A stretch of DNA of 64,000 nucleotides from an uncultured Collinsella sp. (GTDB lineage Bacteria > Actinomycetota > Coriobacteriia > Coriobacteriales > Coriobacteriaceae), in contig CATYVH010000004.1 in the NCBI GenBank assembly GCA_958413765.1, forward strand, positions 1 to 64,000, in the 5' to 3' direction. Made by a program: the position numbers and the translations under genes. This document shows, piece by piece, positions 8,591 through 18,155 of this stretch (position 1 is its first letter; every line of letters begins with the position of its first letter). Under the pieces are notes generated by a model, which saw nothing but the letters and a program-made list of their open reading frames with translations, did no database searches and had not been told where the DNA came from.

Positions 8591-8624
8591 CAAAGGCCAC
8601 CCGGTAGCTTCCGAGTGGCCTTTG
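8591..8624. terminator. Shared bidirectional terminator
   Basis: A 10-bp perfect stem (CAAAGGCCAC with its complement, 8591-8600 and 8615-8624) lies between the convergent DUF134-NifX gene and ffh. The minus-strand side is followed by TTGTTGTT, so it serves ffh best. Confidence 0.8.
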
Positions 8625-8648
8625 CCATATCAAGCTGGAATTACAGCC

Positions 8649-10124
8649 CTATTTCTTATTGCGCATCTGCGCTTCCATCTGGCGCAGCAGCTCCATATCG
8701 GACTTGGGACCGCCCGTACCCAGGCCGCCCATGCCGCCCAGACCCATAGCGTCCAGCCCAGGGATATTGGGCATGCGCATCTTCTTGCCCTTCTTTCCCT
8801 TTTTGCCCTTCTTGCCGCCGGCCTGTGCCTGATTGGCCATCGTGCGCATGCGGCCCATCATCTTGTTCATCTCGCCCCACTGCTTCATAAGGCTATTGAC
8901 CTCGGTGGGGGTCACACCGGCGCCCTTGGCGATACGCGCGCGACGCTGGCCGTTGATGATGGAGGGACGCAGACGCTCCTTCTTGGTCATCGACATGATG
9001 ATGGCCTCGTTCTTGTCGAAAATGCCCTCGTCCAGGTTACCGCCCATCTGGTTGAGCGCGCGCTGGCCACCGGGGAGCATGCCCAGGATACCCTTCATGC
9101 CGCCCATCTTTTTGACGGCTTTCATCTGGTCGAGCATGTCGTTCATGGTAAAGCCCTCGCGCAGCATGCGCTCAGCAGCCTCGAGCTGTTCGGCATCGGC
9201 GGCCTCCTGGGCCTTCTCGATAATACCGACGACGTCGCCCATACCCAGAATACGCTTGGCCATGCGGTCGGGGTAGAACGGCTCCAGCGAATCGGGCTTC
9301 TCGCCCATGCTCACGAACTTGATGGGCTTACCGGTCACCTGACGCACGGAAAGCGCGCCGCCGCCACGGGCATCGCCGTCGAGCTTGGAGATAATAACGC
9401 CGTCGAAGTCGGTGCGCTCGGCAAAGGTCGAGACGACGTTGACGATATCCTGGCCGGTCATGGCATCGACGACCATCAGCACCTGATCGGGCTTGACGGC
9501 CTTCTTGATATCCACGGCCTCCTGCATCATCTGCTCGTCGATCTGCAGACGGCCGGCCGTATCGACGATGACCACGTCGCGCAGGTGGTCGACGGCCTCC
9601 TGAATGGCGCCCTTGGCGATATCGACCGGGTGCTCGCCGTCGCCGCGGTAGACCGGGACACCGATCTCTCCACCGAGCGTGGCAAGCTGGTCGGCAGCGG
9701 CGGGACGGTAGACGTCGCACGCGGCGAGCAGCGGCGAGCGGCCCTGCTTCTTGAGCAGGTAGGCCAGCTTTACGGCCGCCGTGGTCTTACCGGAGCCCTG
9801 CAGGCCCACGAGCATGATGACGTTGGGGATACGGTTGCTAAAGACGAGCTTGCTCTCGGTGGAGCCGAGCATCTCGGTGAGCTCGTCGAGCACGATCTTG
9901 ACGACGTTTTGCGCCGGCGACAGCGACTCCATGACCTCTGCGGTCATGCAGCGCTCCTTGGTCTTGGCGACGAACTCCTTGACAACCTTAAAGTTGACGT
10001 CGGCTTCGAGCAGCGCCATGCGAATATCGCGCATGGCCGAGGTGATGTCGGCCTCGGTCAGCTTACCCTTGCCGCGCAGGCGGTCAAATGTGTCATTGAG
10101 GCGATCGCTCAGAGAATCAAACAC
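8649..10124 (-). CDS. ffh: Signal recognition particle protein Ffh
   Basis: GTPase of the signal recognition particle; binds 4.5S RNA and signal peptides and delivers ribosomes to FtsY at the membrane. N domain at residues 1-85, then G domain with GLQGSGKTT near residue 107, DTAGRLQ, and SKLDGDARGGG; then a Met-rich M domain from about residue 325. The C-terminus has a Lys-rich stretch GGKKGKKGKKGKK and a Gly/Met-rich end. 491 residues, slightly long for the family because of this tail. Ten bases behind ftsY, last gene of the smc-ftsY-ffh run. Confidence 0.97.
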   Translation of the reverse strand: MFDSLSDRLNDTFDRLRGKGKLTEADITSAMRDIRMALLEADVNFKVVKEFVAKTKERCMTAEVMESLSPAQNVVKIVLDELTEMLGSTESKLVFSNRIPNVIMLVGLQGSGKTTAAVKLAYLLKKQGRSPLLAACDVYRPAAADQLATLGGEIGVPVYRGDGEHPVDIAKGAIQEAVDHLRDVVIVDTAGRLQIDEQMMQEAVDIKKAVKPDQVLMVVDAMTGQDIVNVVSTFAERTDFDGVIISKLDGDARGGGALSVRQVTGKPIKFVSMGEKPDSLEPFYPDRMAKRILGMGDVVGIIEKAQEAADAEQLEAAERMLREGFTMNDMLDQMKAVKKMGGMKGILGMLPGGQRALNQMGGNLDEGIFDKNEAIIMSMTKKERLRPSIINGQRRARIAKGAGVTPTEVNSLMKQWGEMNKMMGRMRTMANQAQAGGKKGKKGKKGKKMRMPNIPGLDAMGLGGMGGLGTGGPKSDMELLRQMEAQMRNKK

Positions 10125-10134
10125 TAGTCACTCC

Positions 10135-11052
10135 TTAATTGGACTCGCCCACCAGGGCGCGGCAGAAATCTTTGGCATTGAACTCCTGTAGGTCATCGAC
10201 CTGCTCGCCCACGCCCACGCGCAGAATCGGGAGCTTGAGCTTCTCGGCCACGGCCATGGCGATGCCGCCCTTTGCCGTACCGTCGAGCTTCGTCATGATG
10301 ATACCGTCCAGACCCAGCGCCTCGTTAAACTCGAGCGCCTGGTTCAGACCGTTCTGGCCGGTGGCGGCATCGATCACGAGCACGACCGAGACGGGCATGG
10401 GGCCGGCGGCCATATTGGCGGCGCGCTTACGCGTCACGTTAACCACCTTGGCAAGCTCGCGCATGAGCTCGGGGCTCGTGTGCAGGCGGCCGGCGGTGTC
10501 GATCAGCACCAGGTCGCTGCCGCGCTTATCGGCCTCATCGAGCACGTCGTAGCAAACACTTGCCGGGTCGGAGCCGCGATCGCGCTTAATGACGGGGACG
10601 CCGGCGCGCTGACCCCACACATCGAGCTGCTCGATGGCGGCGGCGCGGAAGGTATCGGCAGAACCGATCACGACATTCTTGCCGCGGGCGGCCATGGCGC
10701 TCGCGATCTTGCCGACCGTCGTGGTCTTGCCGGCGCCGTTAATGCCTACAAACAGCACGCAGCTCGGCGTGTCGGAGAACGGATCGCGCTCGGCGGGCAC
10801 AAAATGCTGCTCGAGCTGCTCAGCCAGGGCGCGACGGAGCTGCGGGGCGGTCTTGAGGTTCTTCTTGGCGGCCGTCTCGCGCAGATCATCGGAGACCTGA
10901 ATGGCGACCTCGGCACCCATGTCACCCATAACGAGGGTGTCCTCAAGGTCCTCCCAAAAGTCCTCGTCGACCTCGCCGCCAAAGTAGAAGACCTCGTTGA
11001 GGGCCTCGCGGCTGCGCTCAAGTCCGCGCGAGAGAGCGTCAAAGAATCCCAT
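10135..11052 (-). CDS. ftsY: Signal recognition particle receptor FtsY
   Basis: Membrane-associated GTPase partner of Ffh. 305 residues with a short N-terminal part (no long acidic A domain), GINGAGKTTTVGK near residue 108, DTAGRLHTSPELM and TKLDGTAKGG. Its ATG overlaps the smc stop by one base (TAATG), so the two are translationally coupled. Confidence 0.97.
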   Translation of the reverse strand: MGFFDALSRGLERSREALNEVFYFGGEVDEDFWEDLEDTLVMGDMGAEVAIQVSDDLRETAAKKNLKTAPQLRRALAEQLEQHFVPAERDPFSDTPSCVLFVGINGAGKTTTVGKIASAMAARGKNVVIGSADTFRAAAIEQLDVWGQRAGVPVIKRDRGSDPASVCYDVLDEADKRGSDLVLIDTAGRLHTSPELMRELAKVVNVTRKRAANMAAGPMPVSVVLVIDAATGQNGLNQALEFNEALGLDGIIMTKLDGTAKGGIAMAVAEKLKLPILRVGVGEQVDDLQEFNAKDFCRALVGESN

Positions 11053-14000
11053 TATGCATTCACGACCTTTCCGGTTTCGCGATCGAGTTTTTGCGAGACG
11101 ACGCGACTGACGCCGTCGGCTTGCATCGAGACGCCGTAGAGAACGTCAGCGTCCTCCATAGTACGGCGCTGATGCGAGATAACCAAGAGCTGCGTATCGG
11201 AACGTAACACGTCGAGCGCACCGATGAGCTTGGACAGGTTAGCGTCATCGAGAGCCGCCTCGACCTCGTCCAGCACATAGAACGGCACCGTGCGCGTGCG
11301 ATACACGGCAAAGAGCAGGGCGAGCGCCGTCAGACTCTTCTCGCCACCCGACATGAGCATCATCTTAGTAATGCGCTTGCCGCGCGGCTGCGCCACAACC
11401 TCAATGCCCGTCTCAGCAGGATGCTCGGGATCGGTCATCTCAAGATGAGCCTGGCCACCCGGGAACAGCATGGCGAAGATCTCGCGGAAGTTCGCGTCGA
11501 CCTTCTCAAACGTCACCAGGAACGCCTTGCGCATCTTGCGATCAATGGCCACCGTGATCTTGGTGAGCGCCTTGCGCGCGCTCTCCAGATCGGCCAGCTG
11601 GTCCTCGATGTAGTCGGCGCGGCGCTTGAGCTGCTCGTACTCCTCCATGGCAACCTGGTTCACGGGGCCCAGGTTGTTGATCTGGCGCACGAGTTGGTTG
11701 AGCTCGCGCTCGGCGGCGTCGCGGTCGGTGGGAGCAGGAAGCATGAGCGCTTCCTCGAGCACCGTGGTGCCATCGGCGGTAATGGCCTTAATGGCGGCCT
11801 CTACCTGCACCTCAAGCTTGCCGCGTGCGACCTTGAACTCGTTTTGCGTGGCGGTGGCGGTATCGACCCGCTCCTTAGCGCGGGCAACCTCGGCCTTGGC
11901 ATCCTCGATAGTCTTCTTGAGCGAAGCGGAGTCCGCCTCTTCCAGAGAGGCCTGGTCACGCAGGCGCGCTGCCCAATCCGATGCGCGTTCCAACAGGGCA
12001 GAATAGCGTTCGTGCATGGGGTCGACGCGCAGGCGCAGCAGCTCGAGCGAGCGCGAAGCCTGGCGTGTTCCGCGGATACGACGGTCGATGCCCTCAAGAC
12101 GATGCTCAAGGTCGGGCACGCGGCCCTTCAGCGAACGCAGGCGCTCGCTCGTCTGGGCCAGGCGCACCTTGGCATCGGCGAGCTTACCGGCGGCCTCGGA
12201 ATCGTCACGGCGAACGCGATCGAGCTCATCGTTGGCCTCGGCAATCTGGAGACCCAGGTCGCTTGCCTGCGCTCGCGCCTCGTCACGCGAACGGGTGAGC
12301 TCGTCAACGCGCGGGCGCGCAGCGCGAACGGCCTCGGAGGCCTGCTCGCGGCGCTTGGAGATGCGCACGCGCTCGACCTCGGCATTGTTGGCGCTTTGCT
12401 CCAAGCGGCCGATCTCGGAGAGCAGCGAGCGGCGCTCGCCCTCAAGACGGGCGATCTCACCGGCGGCATCGCCCTCGGCGGCACGTGCCTCCTCGACGGC
12501 GGCGTTGGCCTCAACGACTTGGTCCGAAGCATGCTCAAAGATGGCAGCCAGATCGGGTTCCAGGCCCTCGAGCTCACGGATGCGGCGCTTGCGCTCCAAG
12601 GCACCCGAAGCCTCGCCGGCATCGAGCCCCACGCGCACCAAGCCGCCACAGGCAACGCGGGCACCATCGGGGGTCACATAGGTCACGCCATCCACAACCG
12701 GCGCAGCCAGCGCGGTGGCCAAATCATCGACCACGTAATAGCCACCGAGCAGTGCCTCGACAACCGGACCATAACCGGCGCGCACGGACAGGCGGTCGAC
12801 CAGACGCGAACCGGCAGCACCCTCGGCAGCAGCAGAGCCGCTCACGCCGCGCGCCATCAGCAGTGCCTCACCCGAGGCCTTCTTCTGGTCCAGGGCAGCG
12901 CGACCGGCGCGCTCGAGTGCGGCAGCGTTATCGAACAGCAGGGCATCGATATCACCTGCGAGCAGCTGCTCAACCAGGCCCTCAAGCTCACGCGGGGCCT
13001 CGAGCACGTCGCCCAGACGACCCGAGACATCGTCGCCCAGCGCACCCATCAGACGGCTCACCAGCGGCGAGCTGTCAGCCATGCGGGCATCGAGCTTCTT
13101 TTGGCTGGCAAGCTCCGAGCGCACCTCGGACAGTTTGTTGCGCGCCTCGCTCTCGCGGGCACGCAGGTCCTTAAGGGCTGCACGGGCGACCTCGGTAGCC
13201 TCGCGAGCATCAATCTGGGCTTGACGGGCCTGATCAAGTGCACTGTCGAGCTCCTCGGCGCGGTCGCGACGGCTCTCGAGTGAGGCCGTGACTTCCTCGA
13301 GCTGCTCGTCGATCTGCTCCAGGCGTGAGGCGTACATGTTGTCCTCGACCTCGGCGTTGCTCAGCGAGTCCTTCACCTTGGCGAGTTCGAGCGCCGCGTT
13401 ATCGGCCACACGCTGCACATCGCGTTGCTCACGCGTAAGCTGCGAAATCTGATTGTCGAGCGCAACGCGACGCTCGTGGAGCTCGGCGGCGGCAGGTCCG
13501 GCGGCGTCAACGTCCTCCTGGGCCTGCATGTGCGCGCCGGTCACTTCCTCAAGCTGCGCACGCGCGTCCTCGAGCTCCTCGACCACGCGACGACGCTGAT
13601 GCTCGGAGCTCGAAATCTGGCCGCGCATGTCGGACAGGCGCGACACCATGTTGTGGCCCTTTTCCTCGAGCAGGCGCATATCGGAGTTAATGCGACCGAC
13701 CACGTCTTGCATATGGCGGCGCTGCTCACCCAGATCGCCCACAAACAGGCCCTTTTCCTCGAGCATAACCTGGAGCTTCTCGAGCTCGCGCTCCTTTTCG
13801 CCCATGCGGTACTGTGCAAGCTCCAGCTCGGCGGCACCTTCCTTGGAGCGGCTCTCCAAGTCGTTCCACTGCGACTGCAGCGAACGCAGCTCGTCGACGG
13901 CTAGCATCTGCGTAAGCTCGTTCGCGCGCGAGGACAGCTCTTTGTACTTGCGCGCGCGATCGACCTGACGCTCCAGCGGCCGCAGCTGACGGGCGATCTC

Positions 14001-14588
14001 CTTATTGATGTCGCGGGCACGGGTCAAGTGCTCGTCCATCGATTTAATCTTTTTGAGCGCACGCTCCTTGCGGCGCTTGTGCTTGGAGATGCCGGCGGCC
14101 TCCTCGATGAGGGCGCGGCGCTCCTCGGGGCGGCTCTGCAAAATGGCGTCGAGCTTGCCCTGGCTGATGATGGAATGCGTATCCTTGCCCAAGCCCGAAT
14201 CGTGCAGGATGTCCTGAATGTCCATCAGGCGGCACGGACTCGAGTTGATGAGGTACTCGCTTTCGCCCGAGCGATACATACGACGGGTGATGGCGACCTC
14301 GTCAAAGTCGACGGGCAGCATATGGTCCGAGTTATCGAGCACCAGCGTGACCTCGGCGACACCCACCGGCTTGCGCGCTGACGAGCCCGAGAAGATGACA
14401 TCCTCCATGGCCTGGCCGCGCAGCTGCTTGGCGCTCTGCTCGCCCAGGACCCACAGAATCGAGTCAGAGATGTTCGATTTTCCCGAGCCGTTGGGACCGA
14501 CGATGACGGTCAGGCCCGGCTCAAACGTCATATGGGCGCGGTCGGCAAACGACTTGAACCCTTTGAGCGTGAGGGACTTGAGATACAC
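11052..14588 (-). CDS. smc: Chromosome segregation protein SMC
   Basis: Condensin ATPase that organises and separates the chromosome with ScpA/ScpB. 1178 residues: Walker A GPNGSGKSNISDS near residue 32, two long coiled coils rich in Glu/Ala/Arg (about 165-500 and 680-1000) flanking a hinge (about 510-660, ending near YVTPDGARVACGG), then LMSGGEKSLTALALLFA (signature) and YVLDEVEAALDD (Walker B) at the C-terminus. Length is typical. It follows rnc by 10 bases and overlaps ftsY by one base. Confidence 0.97.
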   Translation of the reverse strand: MYLKSLTLKGFKSFADRAHMTFEPGLTVIVGPNGSGKSNISDSILWVLGEQSAKQLRGQAMEDVIFSGSSARKPVGVAEVTLVLDNSDHMLPVDFDEVAITRRMYRSGESEYLINSSPCRLMDIQDILHDSGLGKDTHSIISQGKLDAILQSRPEERRALIEEAAGISKHKRRKERALKKIKSMDEHLTRARDINKEIARQLRPLERQVDRARKYKELSSRANELTQMLAVDELRSLQSQWNDLESRSKEGAAELELAQYRMGEKERELEKLQVMLEEKGLFVGDLGEQRRHMQDVVGRINSDMRLLEEKGHNMVSRLSDMRGQISSSEHQRRRVVEELEDARAQLEEVTGAHMQAQEDVDAAGPAAAELHERRVALDNQISQLTREQRDVQRVADNAALELAKVKDSLSNAEVEDNMYASRLEQIDEQLEEVTASLESRRDRAEELDSALDQARQAQIDAREATEVARAALKDLRARESEARNKLSEVRSELASQKKLDARMADSSPLVSRLMGALGDDVSGRLGDVLEAPRELEGLVEQLLAGDIDALLFDNAAALERAGRAALDQKKASGEALLMARGVSGSAAAEGAAGSRLVDRLSVRAGYGPVVEALLGGYYVVDDLATALAAPVVDGVTYVTPDGARVACGGLVRVGLDAGEASGALERKRRIRELEGLEPDLAAIFEHASDQVVEANAAVEEARAAEGDAAGEIARLEGERRSLLSEIGRLEQSANNAEVERVRISKRREQASEAVRAARPRVDELTRSRDEARAQASDLGLQIAEANDELDRVRRDDSEAAGKLADAKVRLAQTSERLRSLKGRVPDLEHRLEGIDRRIRGTRQASRSLELLRLRVDPMHERYSALLERASDWAARLRDQASLEEADSASLKKTIEDAKAEVARAKERVDTATATQNEFKVARGKLEVQVEAAIKAITADGTTVLEEALMLPAPTDRDAAERELNQLVRQINNLGPVNQVAMEEYEQLKRRADYIEDQLADLESARKALTKITVAIDRKMRKAFLVTFEKVDANFREIFAMLFPGGQAHLEMTDPEHPAETGIEVVAQPRGKRITKMMLMSGGEKSLTALALLFAVYRTRTVPFYVLDEVEAALDDANLSKLIGALDVLRSDTQLLVISHQRRTMEDADVLYGVSMQADGVSRVVSQKLDRETGKVVNA

Positions 14589-14598
14589 GGTTCCTCGC

Positions 14599-15324
14599 TT
14601 AAACAGGCTTCTTGTTGAGAATCACGCCGTTGGTGGTGTAGCCCATGCGGTCAAGCGCCTCGAGAGCAGCGGCTCCCTCGGCTTCCTTCTTTGAGGAGCC
14701 GGAGCCGCGACCCTGGCGAATACCATCGATCAACACCACGGCGGTAAAGGTGGGCGCATGCGCAGGGCCCTCGGAGCCGACCAGCTTGTACGCGGGAGGC
14801 TCGTGGCCGTCGGCCTGCACGCACTCCTGCAAATACGACTTGGGGTTCGCAGGGTGCTCGGCACGCTCGGATGCCAAATGTGGCTTAAGCGTACGGTGGA
14901 TAAACTCCGCCGCGGCATCCCAGCCGGCGTCCAGATACAGCGCGCCCACGAGCGACTCGTAGACGTTCTCGAGCGCCGAGTGCAGGCCGCGCGCGCCGGT
15001 ACCGGTCTCGGAGGCACCAAAGATGATGATGTCATCGATACCCAGCTCGTGCGACACCTCGGACAGCGTGGCGCCCGAGACAAGGGACACCTTCAGGCGC
15101 GTGAGCTTGCCCTCGTCAAACTCCGGATAGGACTCAAACAGGGAGCGTGCGACCACAGCGCCCAAAATGGAATCGCCCAAGAATTCAAGACGCTCATAGC
15201 TGGCAGAAACCGGCTGGCCTTCGACGGCCGAAGGATGCGTAAGGGCCGCGCGCAGCAGCACCTTGTCATTGAACTCGTGGCCCAGAATCTCCTGGGCGCG
15301 CGTAAGTCGTTCGGATAAAGCCAA
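14599..15324 (-). CDS. rnc: Ribonuclease III
   Basis: Double-stranded RNA endonuclease for rRNA and mRNA processing. 241 residues: the RNase III signature ERLEFLGDSILGAVVA near residue 45, ENVYESLVGALYLDAGW with the second catalytic Glu, and a C-terminal dsRNA-binding domain (residues 155-225) containing GSGSSKKEAEGAAA. It starts three bases after the acpP stop, so the two genes are cotranscribed. Confidence 0.97.
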   Translation of the reverse strand: MALSERLTRAQEILGHEFNDKVLLRAALTHPSAVEGQPVSASYERLEFLGDSILGAVVARSLFESYPEFDEGKLTRLKVSLVSGATLSEVSHELGIDDIIIFGASETGTGARGLHSALENVYESLVGALYLDAGWDAAAEFIHRTLKPHLASERAEHPANPKSYLQECVQADGHEPPAYKLVGSEGPAHAPTFTAVVLIDGIRQGRGSGSSKKEAEGAAALEALDRMGYTTNGVILNKKPV

Positions 15325-15327
15325 GAC

Positions 15328-15570
15328 CTAAGCCTCCCTGGCGTTTTCGATCGCGTCGACGGCGTCGGCGACAGAGTTGAGCGAGAGCAGGGTCTCGTCA
15401 TCGATCTCGAGATTGAACTCGTCCTCGATGGCCGTCACCAGCTGCAGACGCTCGAGAGAATCGGCATCGAGATCGTCAAAAGTGGTCTCGTCGCTAATGT
15501 CAGCAACATCGACGCCCAGAACGTCAGCGGCGACTTCGGCGATCTTATCGAAGATTTCGGAGCGGTCCAT
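15328..15570 (-). CDS. acpP: Acyl carrier protein
   Basis: 80-residue carrier of growing fatty acyl chains. The phosphopantetheine attachment Ser is in LDADSLERLQLV near residue 38; helix 2 and the acidic surface are typical. The spacing of 114 bases from plsX suggests its own promoter; rnc follows directly. The acpP-rnc-smc order is widely conserved. Confidence 0.97.
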   Translation of the reverse strand: MDRSEIFDKIAEVAADVLGVDVADISDETTFDDLDADSLERLQLVTAIEDEFNLEIDDETLLSLNSVADAVDAIENAREA

Positions 15571-15684
15571 AGCGCTTCCTCTCGTATGTCATGGAATACA
15601 ACACAACACGGCAATCAAAGCCGCGTTGCAATACGGCTCCGATTCTACCCCACACGGTACAGGTTGAGCCACGTAACGGGGCTC

Positions 15685-16704
15685 TTATAAAACGATACCG
15701 TCCATAGAATTGGCAACATCCTGGACAAGCCCGGCACGTACGGCCTGGGCCGCGGCAAGCGTACCGTTCTTGACGGCCTCGACCGACGTGGCACCGTGGC
15801 CGATCAACACGACACCGCGCAGGCCCAGCAGGATCGCGCCGCCCTTGGCATCACCAGAGAGCTTAGCCTTAATCCCGCGCATCTGCTTTTTGATGAGCAG
15901 CGCGGCGATCTTGGTGCCGAGCGAGGCCATAAAGGCGCCCTTGAGCTCCTGCAGCAAAAACTTGGCAGCGCCCTCGGTGGCCTTGAGCGCAATATTGCCC
16001 GACATGCCGTCGGCGACCACGACGTCAAAATTGCCCGACGTAAGATCGGTGCCTTCGCAGTTACCCACAAAGCCGGGAACGGCGGCTTTCATGGCCGGGA
16101 AGCAGGCCTTGGTAAAGTTGGAGCCCTTCTCGTCCTCGGTGCCATTGGCGAGCAGACCTACGCGAGGATGCTCAACGCCCAAGACGACGCGGGCATAGGC
16201 GCTGCCCATCTGCGCAAAGCGCACCATATCGTCCACCTCAACATCGGGGTTGGCGCCCATATCGCACAGCACCGTCAGACCGCCGGCGCGATTGGGTAGC
16301 GCATTGGTCAGACAGGGACGTACCGGCTGCTTCTTGCCTTCGGCCATATATCTAAACGGCGTCACATAGGCGGTGGCGGCAGCAGTCATGGCACCGGTCG
16401 AGCCGGCAGAGAAGAACGCGTCCGCATTTCCCTTCTTGATGGCGCGGCACGACAACACGATCGACGATTTACGCTTGGTCATCACGGCGCGAATGGGATC
16501 GTCATCCATGGCGATAACGTCGGGTGCCTCAAGGGCCTCAACACGTGCATGGGAAGCAGCAAAGGGATTAACGATTTCAGCGGGGCCAGCTGCCAAGACC
16601 TCGATATCGGAATCGGCGGCAAGTGCTGCCTCGATACCATCGAGAACAACCTGAGGTTTCTCGTCTCCGCCCACAACGTCTACACAAACGCGAACGTTAC
16701 TCAT
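15685..16704 (-). CDS. plsX: Phosphate acyltransferase PlsX
   Basis: Converts acyl-ACP to acyl-phosphate for phospholipid synthesis. About 339 residues with RVCVDVVGGDEKP at the start, SAGSTGAMTAAATAYV, and GFVGNCEGTDLTSGNFDVVV, all typical of PlsX. I chose ATG at 16704 because AAGGAG lies seven bases before it; the ATG two codons upstream sits on the ribosome site. An intrinsic terminator separates it from rpmF. Confidence 0.95.
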   Translation of the reverse strand: MSNVRVCVDVVGGDEKPQVVLDGIEAALAADSDIEVLAAGPAEIVNPFAASHARVEALEAPDVIAMDDDPIRAVMTKRKSSIVLSCRAIKKGNADAFFSAGSTGAMTAAATAYVTPFRYMAEGKKQPVRPCLTNALPNRAGGLTVLCDMGANPDVEVDDMVRFAQMGSAYARVVLGVEHPRVGLLANGTEDEKGSNFTKACFPAMKAAVPGFVGNCEGTDLTSGNFDVVVADGMSGNIALKATEGAAKFLLQELKGAFMASLGTKIAALLIKKQMRGIKAKLSGDAKGGAILLGLRGVVLIGHGATSVEAVKNGTLAAAQAVRAGLVQDVANSMDGIVL

Positions 16705-16720
16705 ATACATACTCCTTATA

Positions 16721-16751
16721 CAAAAATGGCCGACTCATTGAGCCGGCCATT
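16721..16751 (-). terminator. Hairpin between rpmF and plsX
   Basis: An 8-bp perfect stem AATGGCCG/CGGCCATT is followed on the minus strand by TTTTTGT. It lies 40 bases past rpmF and 17 before the plsX start, so plsX expression depends on read-through or a promoter nested in the hairpin. Confidence 0.8.
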
Positions 16752-16791
16752 GTGGTTCCATTTGGAACGGCATCGCATCCAGAGTATACCG

Positions 16792-16971
16792 TTACTCGGT
16801 AACGATAACCTCGCGGTCCTTGTAGAAACCGCAGCTGGGGCACACGTGGTGCGGAAGCTTGACAGCGCCGCAACGGGGGCACGTGGACTGAGCCGCAGCC
16901 GAGATCTTCATGTTGGCGGAACGACGGGTGTGAGTGCGGATACGACCCTGCTTTTGTTTAGGTACGGGCAT
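16792..16971 (-). CDS. rpmF: 50S ribosomal protein L32
   Basis: A 59-residue ribosomal protein: MPVPKQKQGRIRTHTRRSAN, then a zinc ribbon CPRCGAVKLPHHVCPSCGFY with four cysteines in two CxxC pairs, and the family-typical end YKDREVIVTE. ATG at 16971, stop TAA at 16792-16794. The four-Cys form implies zinc binding. It sits between yceD and plsX, a common order. Confidence 0.96.
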   Translation of the reverse strand: MPVPKQKQGRIRTHTRRSANMKISAAAQSTCPRCGAVKLPHHVCPSCGFYKDREVIVTE

Positions 16972-17035
16972 AGTGACCTTCCTTATGAACTATCCAGTGT
17001 GGCGATTACGCGCAAGTAGCGATACTACCACAGTT

Positions 17036-17590
17036 TTACTCATCGAGCTTGAGATTCTTCAATGCTGCAAATGGATTTTCCGTGGCAGCGGCCCATTCTG
17101 CCTCTGCCTGGGCGGCGCAATCGCATTGCTCGACGTTGAGATTGCAACCGCAAGTGGGGCACAGGCCGCGGCAATCGGGCTTGCACAGAACGACAAACGG
17201 CGTGTCCATGACGACCGCGTCGTTGATGGGCTCACCCAGATCGACGATGCGGTCCTCACCCAGGAGCTCGTAGCCGACCTCGTAGGTCTCGGGATCCTCG
17301 GGCTCCTCGAAGAGGTAGAACTCCTCGATCTCGCCGGCGATATCAAACGAGGCAGGCTCCAGGCAACGGTCGCACTCGCCGGTGGCGTGCGCGCGGACCA
17401 TGCCCGTGAGCAAGACACCGGTGCCGGCATTGGTAAAGACAACGTCGTAGTCGATGCCGTCCTGTAGCTGGTACTCCTTCTCGCCCACCGTGTAGGTGGC
17501 AACATCAACCTTGCCGGTCAGCGGATACGAATCACCAGGAAACTCGAGCTGCTCAGAAAGATCGACGGTAACGCTCGGGAACTCAGCCAT
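17036..17590 (-). CDS. yceD: YceD/DUF177 family protein
   Basis: 184 residues with ATGECDRCLEPASFDIAG in the middle and a C-terminal four-Cys cluster CKPDCRGLCPTCGCNLN, the DUF177 layout. In other bacteria this family is linked to 23S rRNA and ribosome assembly and is often the gene before rpmF, as here. Its ATG overlaps the stop of the preceding coiled-coil gene by one base (TAATG). Confidence 0.9.
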   Translation of the reverse strand: MAEFPSVTVDLSEQLEFPGDSYPLTGKVDVATYTVGEKEYQLQDGIDYDVVFTNAGTGVLLTGMVRAHATGECDRCLEPASFDIAGEIEEFYLFEEPEDPETYEVGYELLGEDRIVDLGEPINDAVVMDTPFVVLCKPDCRGLCPTCGCNLNVEQCDCAAQAEAEWAAATENPFAALKNLKLDE

Positions 17591-18087
17591 TACCACTGAC
17601 CATTCTGTTGGGCGGCACCCTCGTTGAGCTGCTGACGGCAACGGGTAACGGTGCCGGTCAGGCTCTTGAGGTTCTCCTCCAGGTGCGTAAAGACCTGCTC
17701 TGCGTAGTCCTCGGCAGCATAACGCGTCTCGCGCTCGTACTGCTGGGCACGATCGCGGATGTCGTCGGCCTGCTGCTGTGCCAGACGGACGATCTCCTGC
17801 TCACCGGCAATGGTGAGGGCCTGCTGCTGAGCGTCGGCGATGATGGAATCGGCCTGAGCGGCGGCGGATGCCATAAGCTCCTCGCGCTCCTTAAGGATAC
17901 GGCGGGACTTCTGCCACTCCTCGGGATAGCTCATGCGGATCTCGTCGAGGATGTTGAAGAACACGTCGGCGTCGATGACCTTGAACTGAGCGTTCTTGCC
18001 GAAAGGCGGCTTGGCTTCCTCGATCAGCCCTTCGAGCTCATCGACCAAGCTGACGATCCTATCGCCAGGAAAATTCTCGCCCGGCAT
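17590..18087 (-). CDS. DivIVA-like coiled-coil protein (SepIVA-like by position)
   Basis: 165 residues, mostly helical. Residues 1-45 contain DRIVSLVDELEGLIEEAKP and FKVIDADVFFNILDEIR, followed by a long Gln/Ala/Glu-rich coiled coil (ERETRYAAEDYAEQVFTHLE). The fold resembles DivIVA or ATP synthase b-subunit stalks. Mycobacterial SepIVA, a cell-division and envelope factor, is also encoded next to the DUF177 gene, so this is its likely counterpart by position; that is inference. ATG at 18087 follows AAAGGAG. Confidence 0.7.
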   Translation of the reverse strand: MPGENFPGDRIVSLVDELEGLIEEAKPPFGKNAQFKVIDADVFFNILDEIRMSYPEEWQKSRRILKEREELMASAAAQADSIIADAQQQALTIAGEQEIVRLAQQQADDIRDRAQQYERETRYAAEDYAEQVFTHLEENLKSLTGTVTRCRQQLNEGAAQQNGQW

Positions 18088-18155
18088 CCGGTCTCCTTTC
18101 ATAGGTAACATATCATCGTGCTAGTTTACCACATGCCACCAGGCAATAAAAAACG

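Noticed and set aside
8622..10127. 501-codon plus-strand frame opposite ffh
   Set aside because: Antisense shadow of ffh, with no start signal and no family resemblance.
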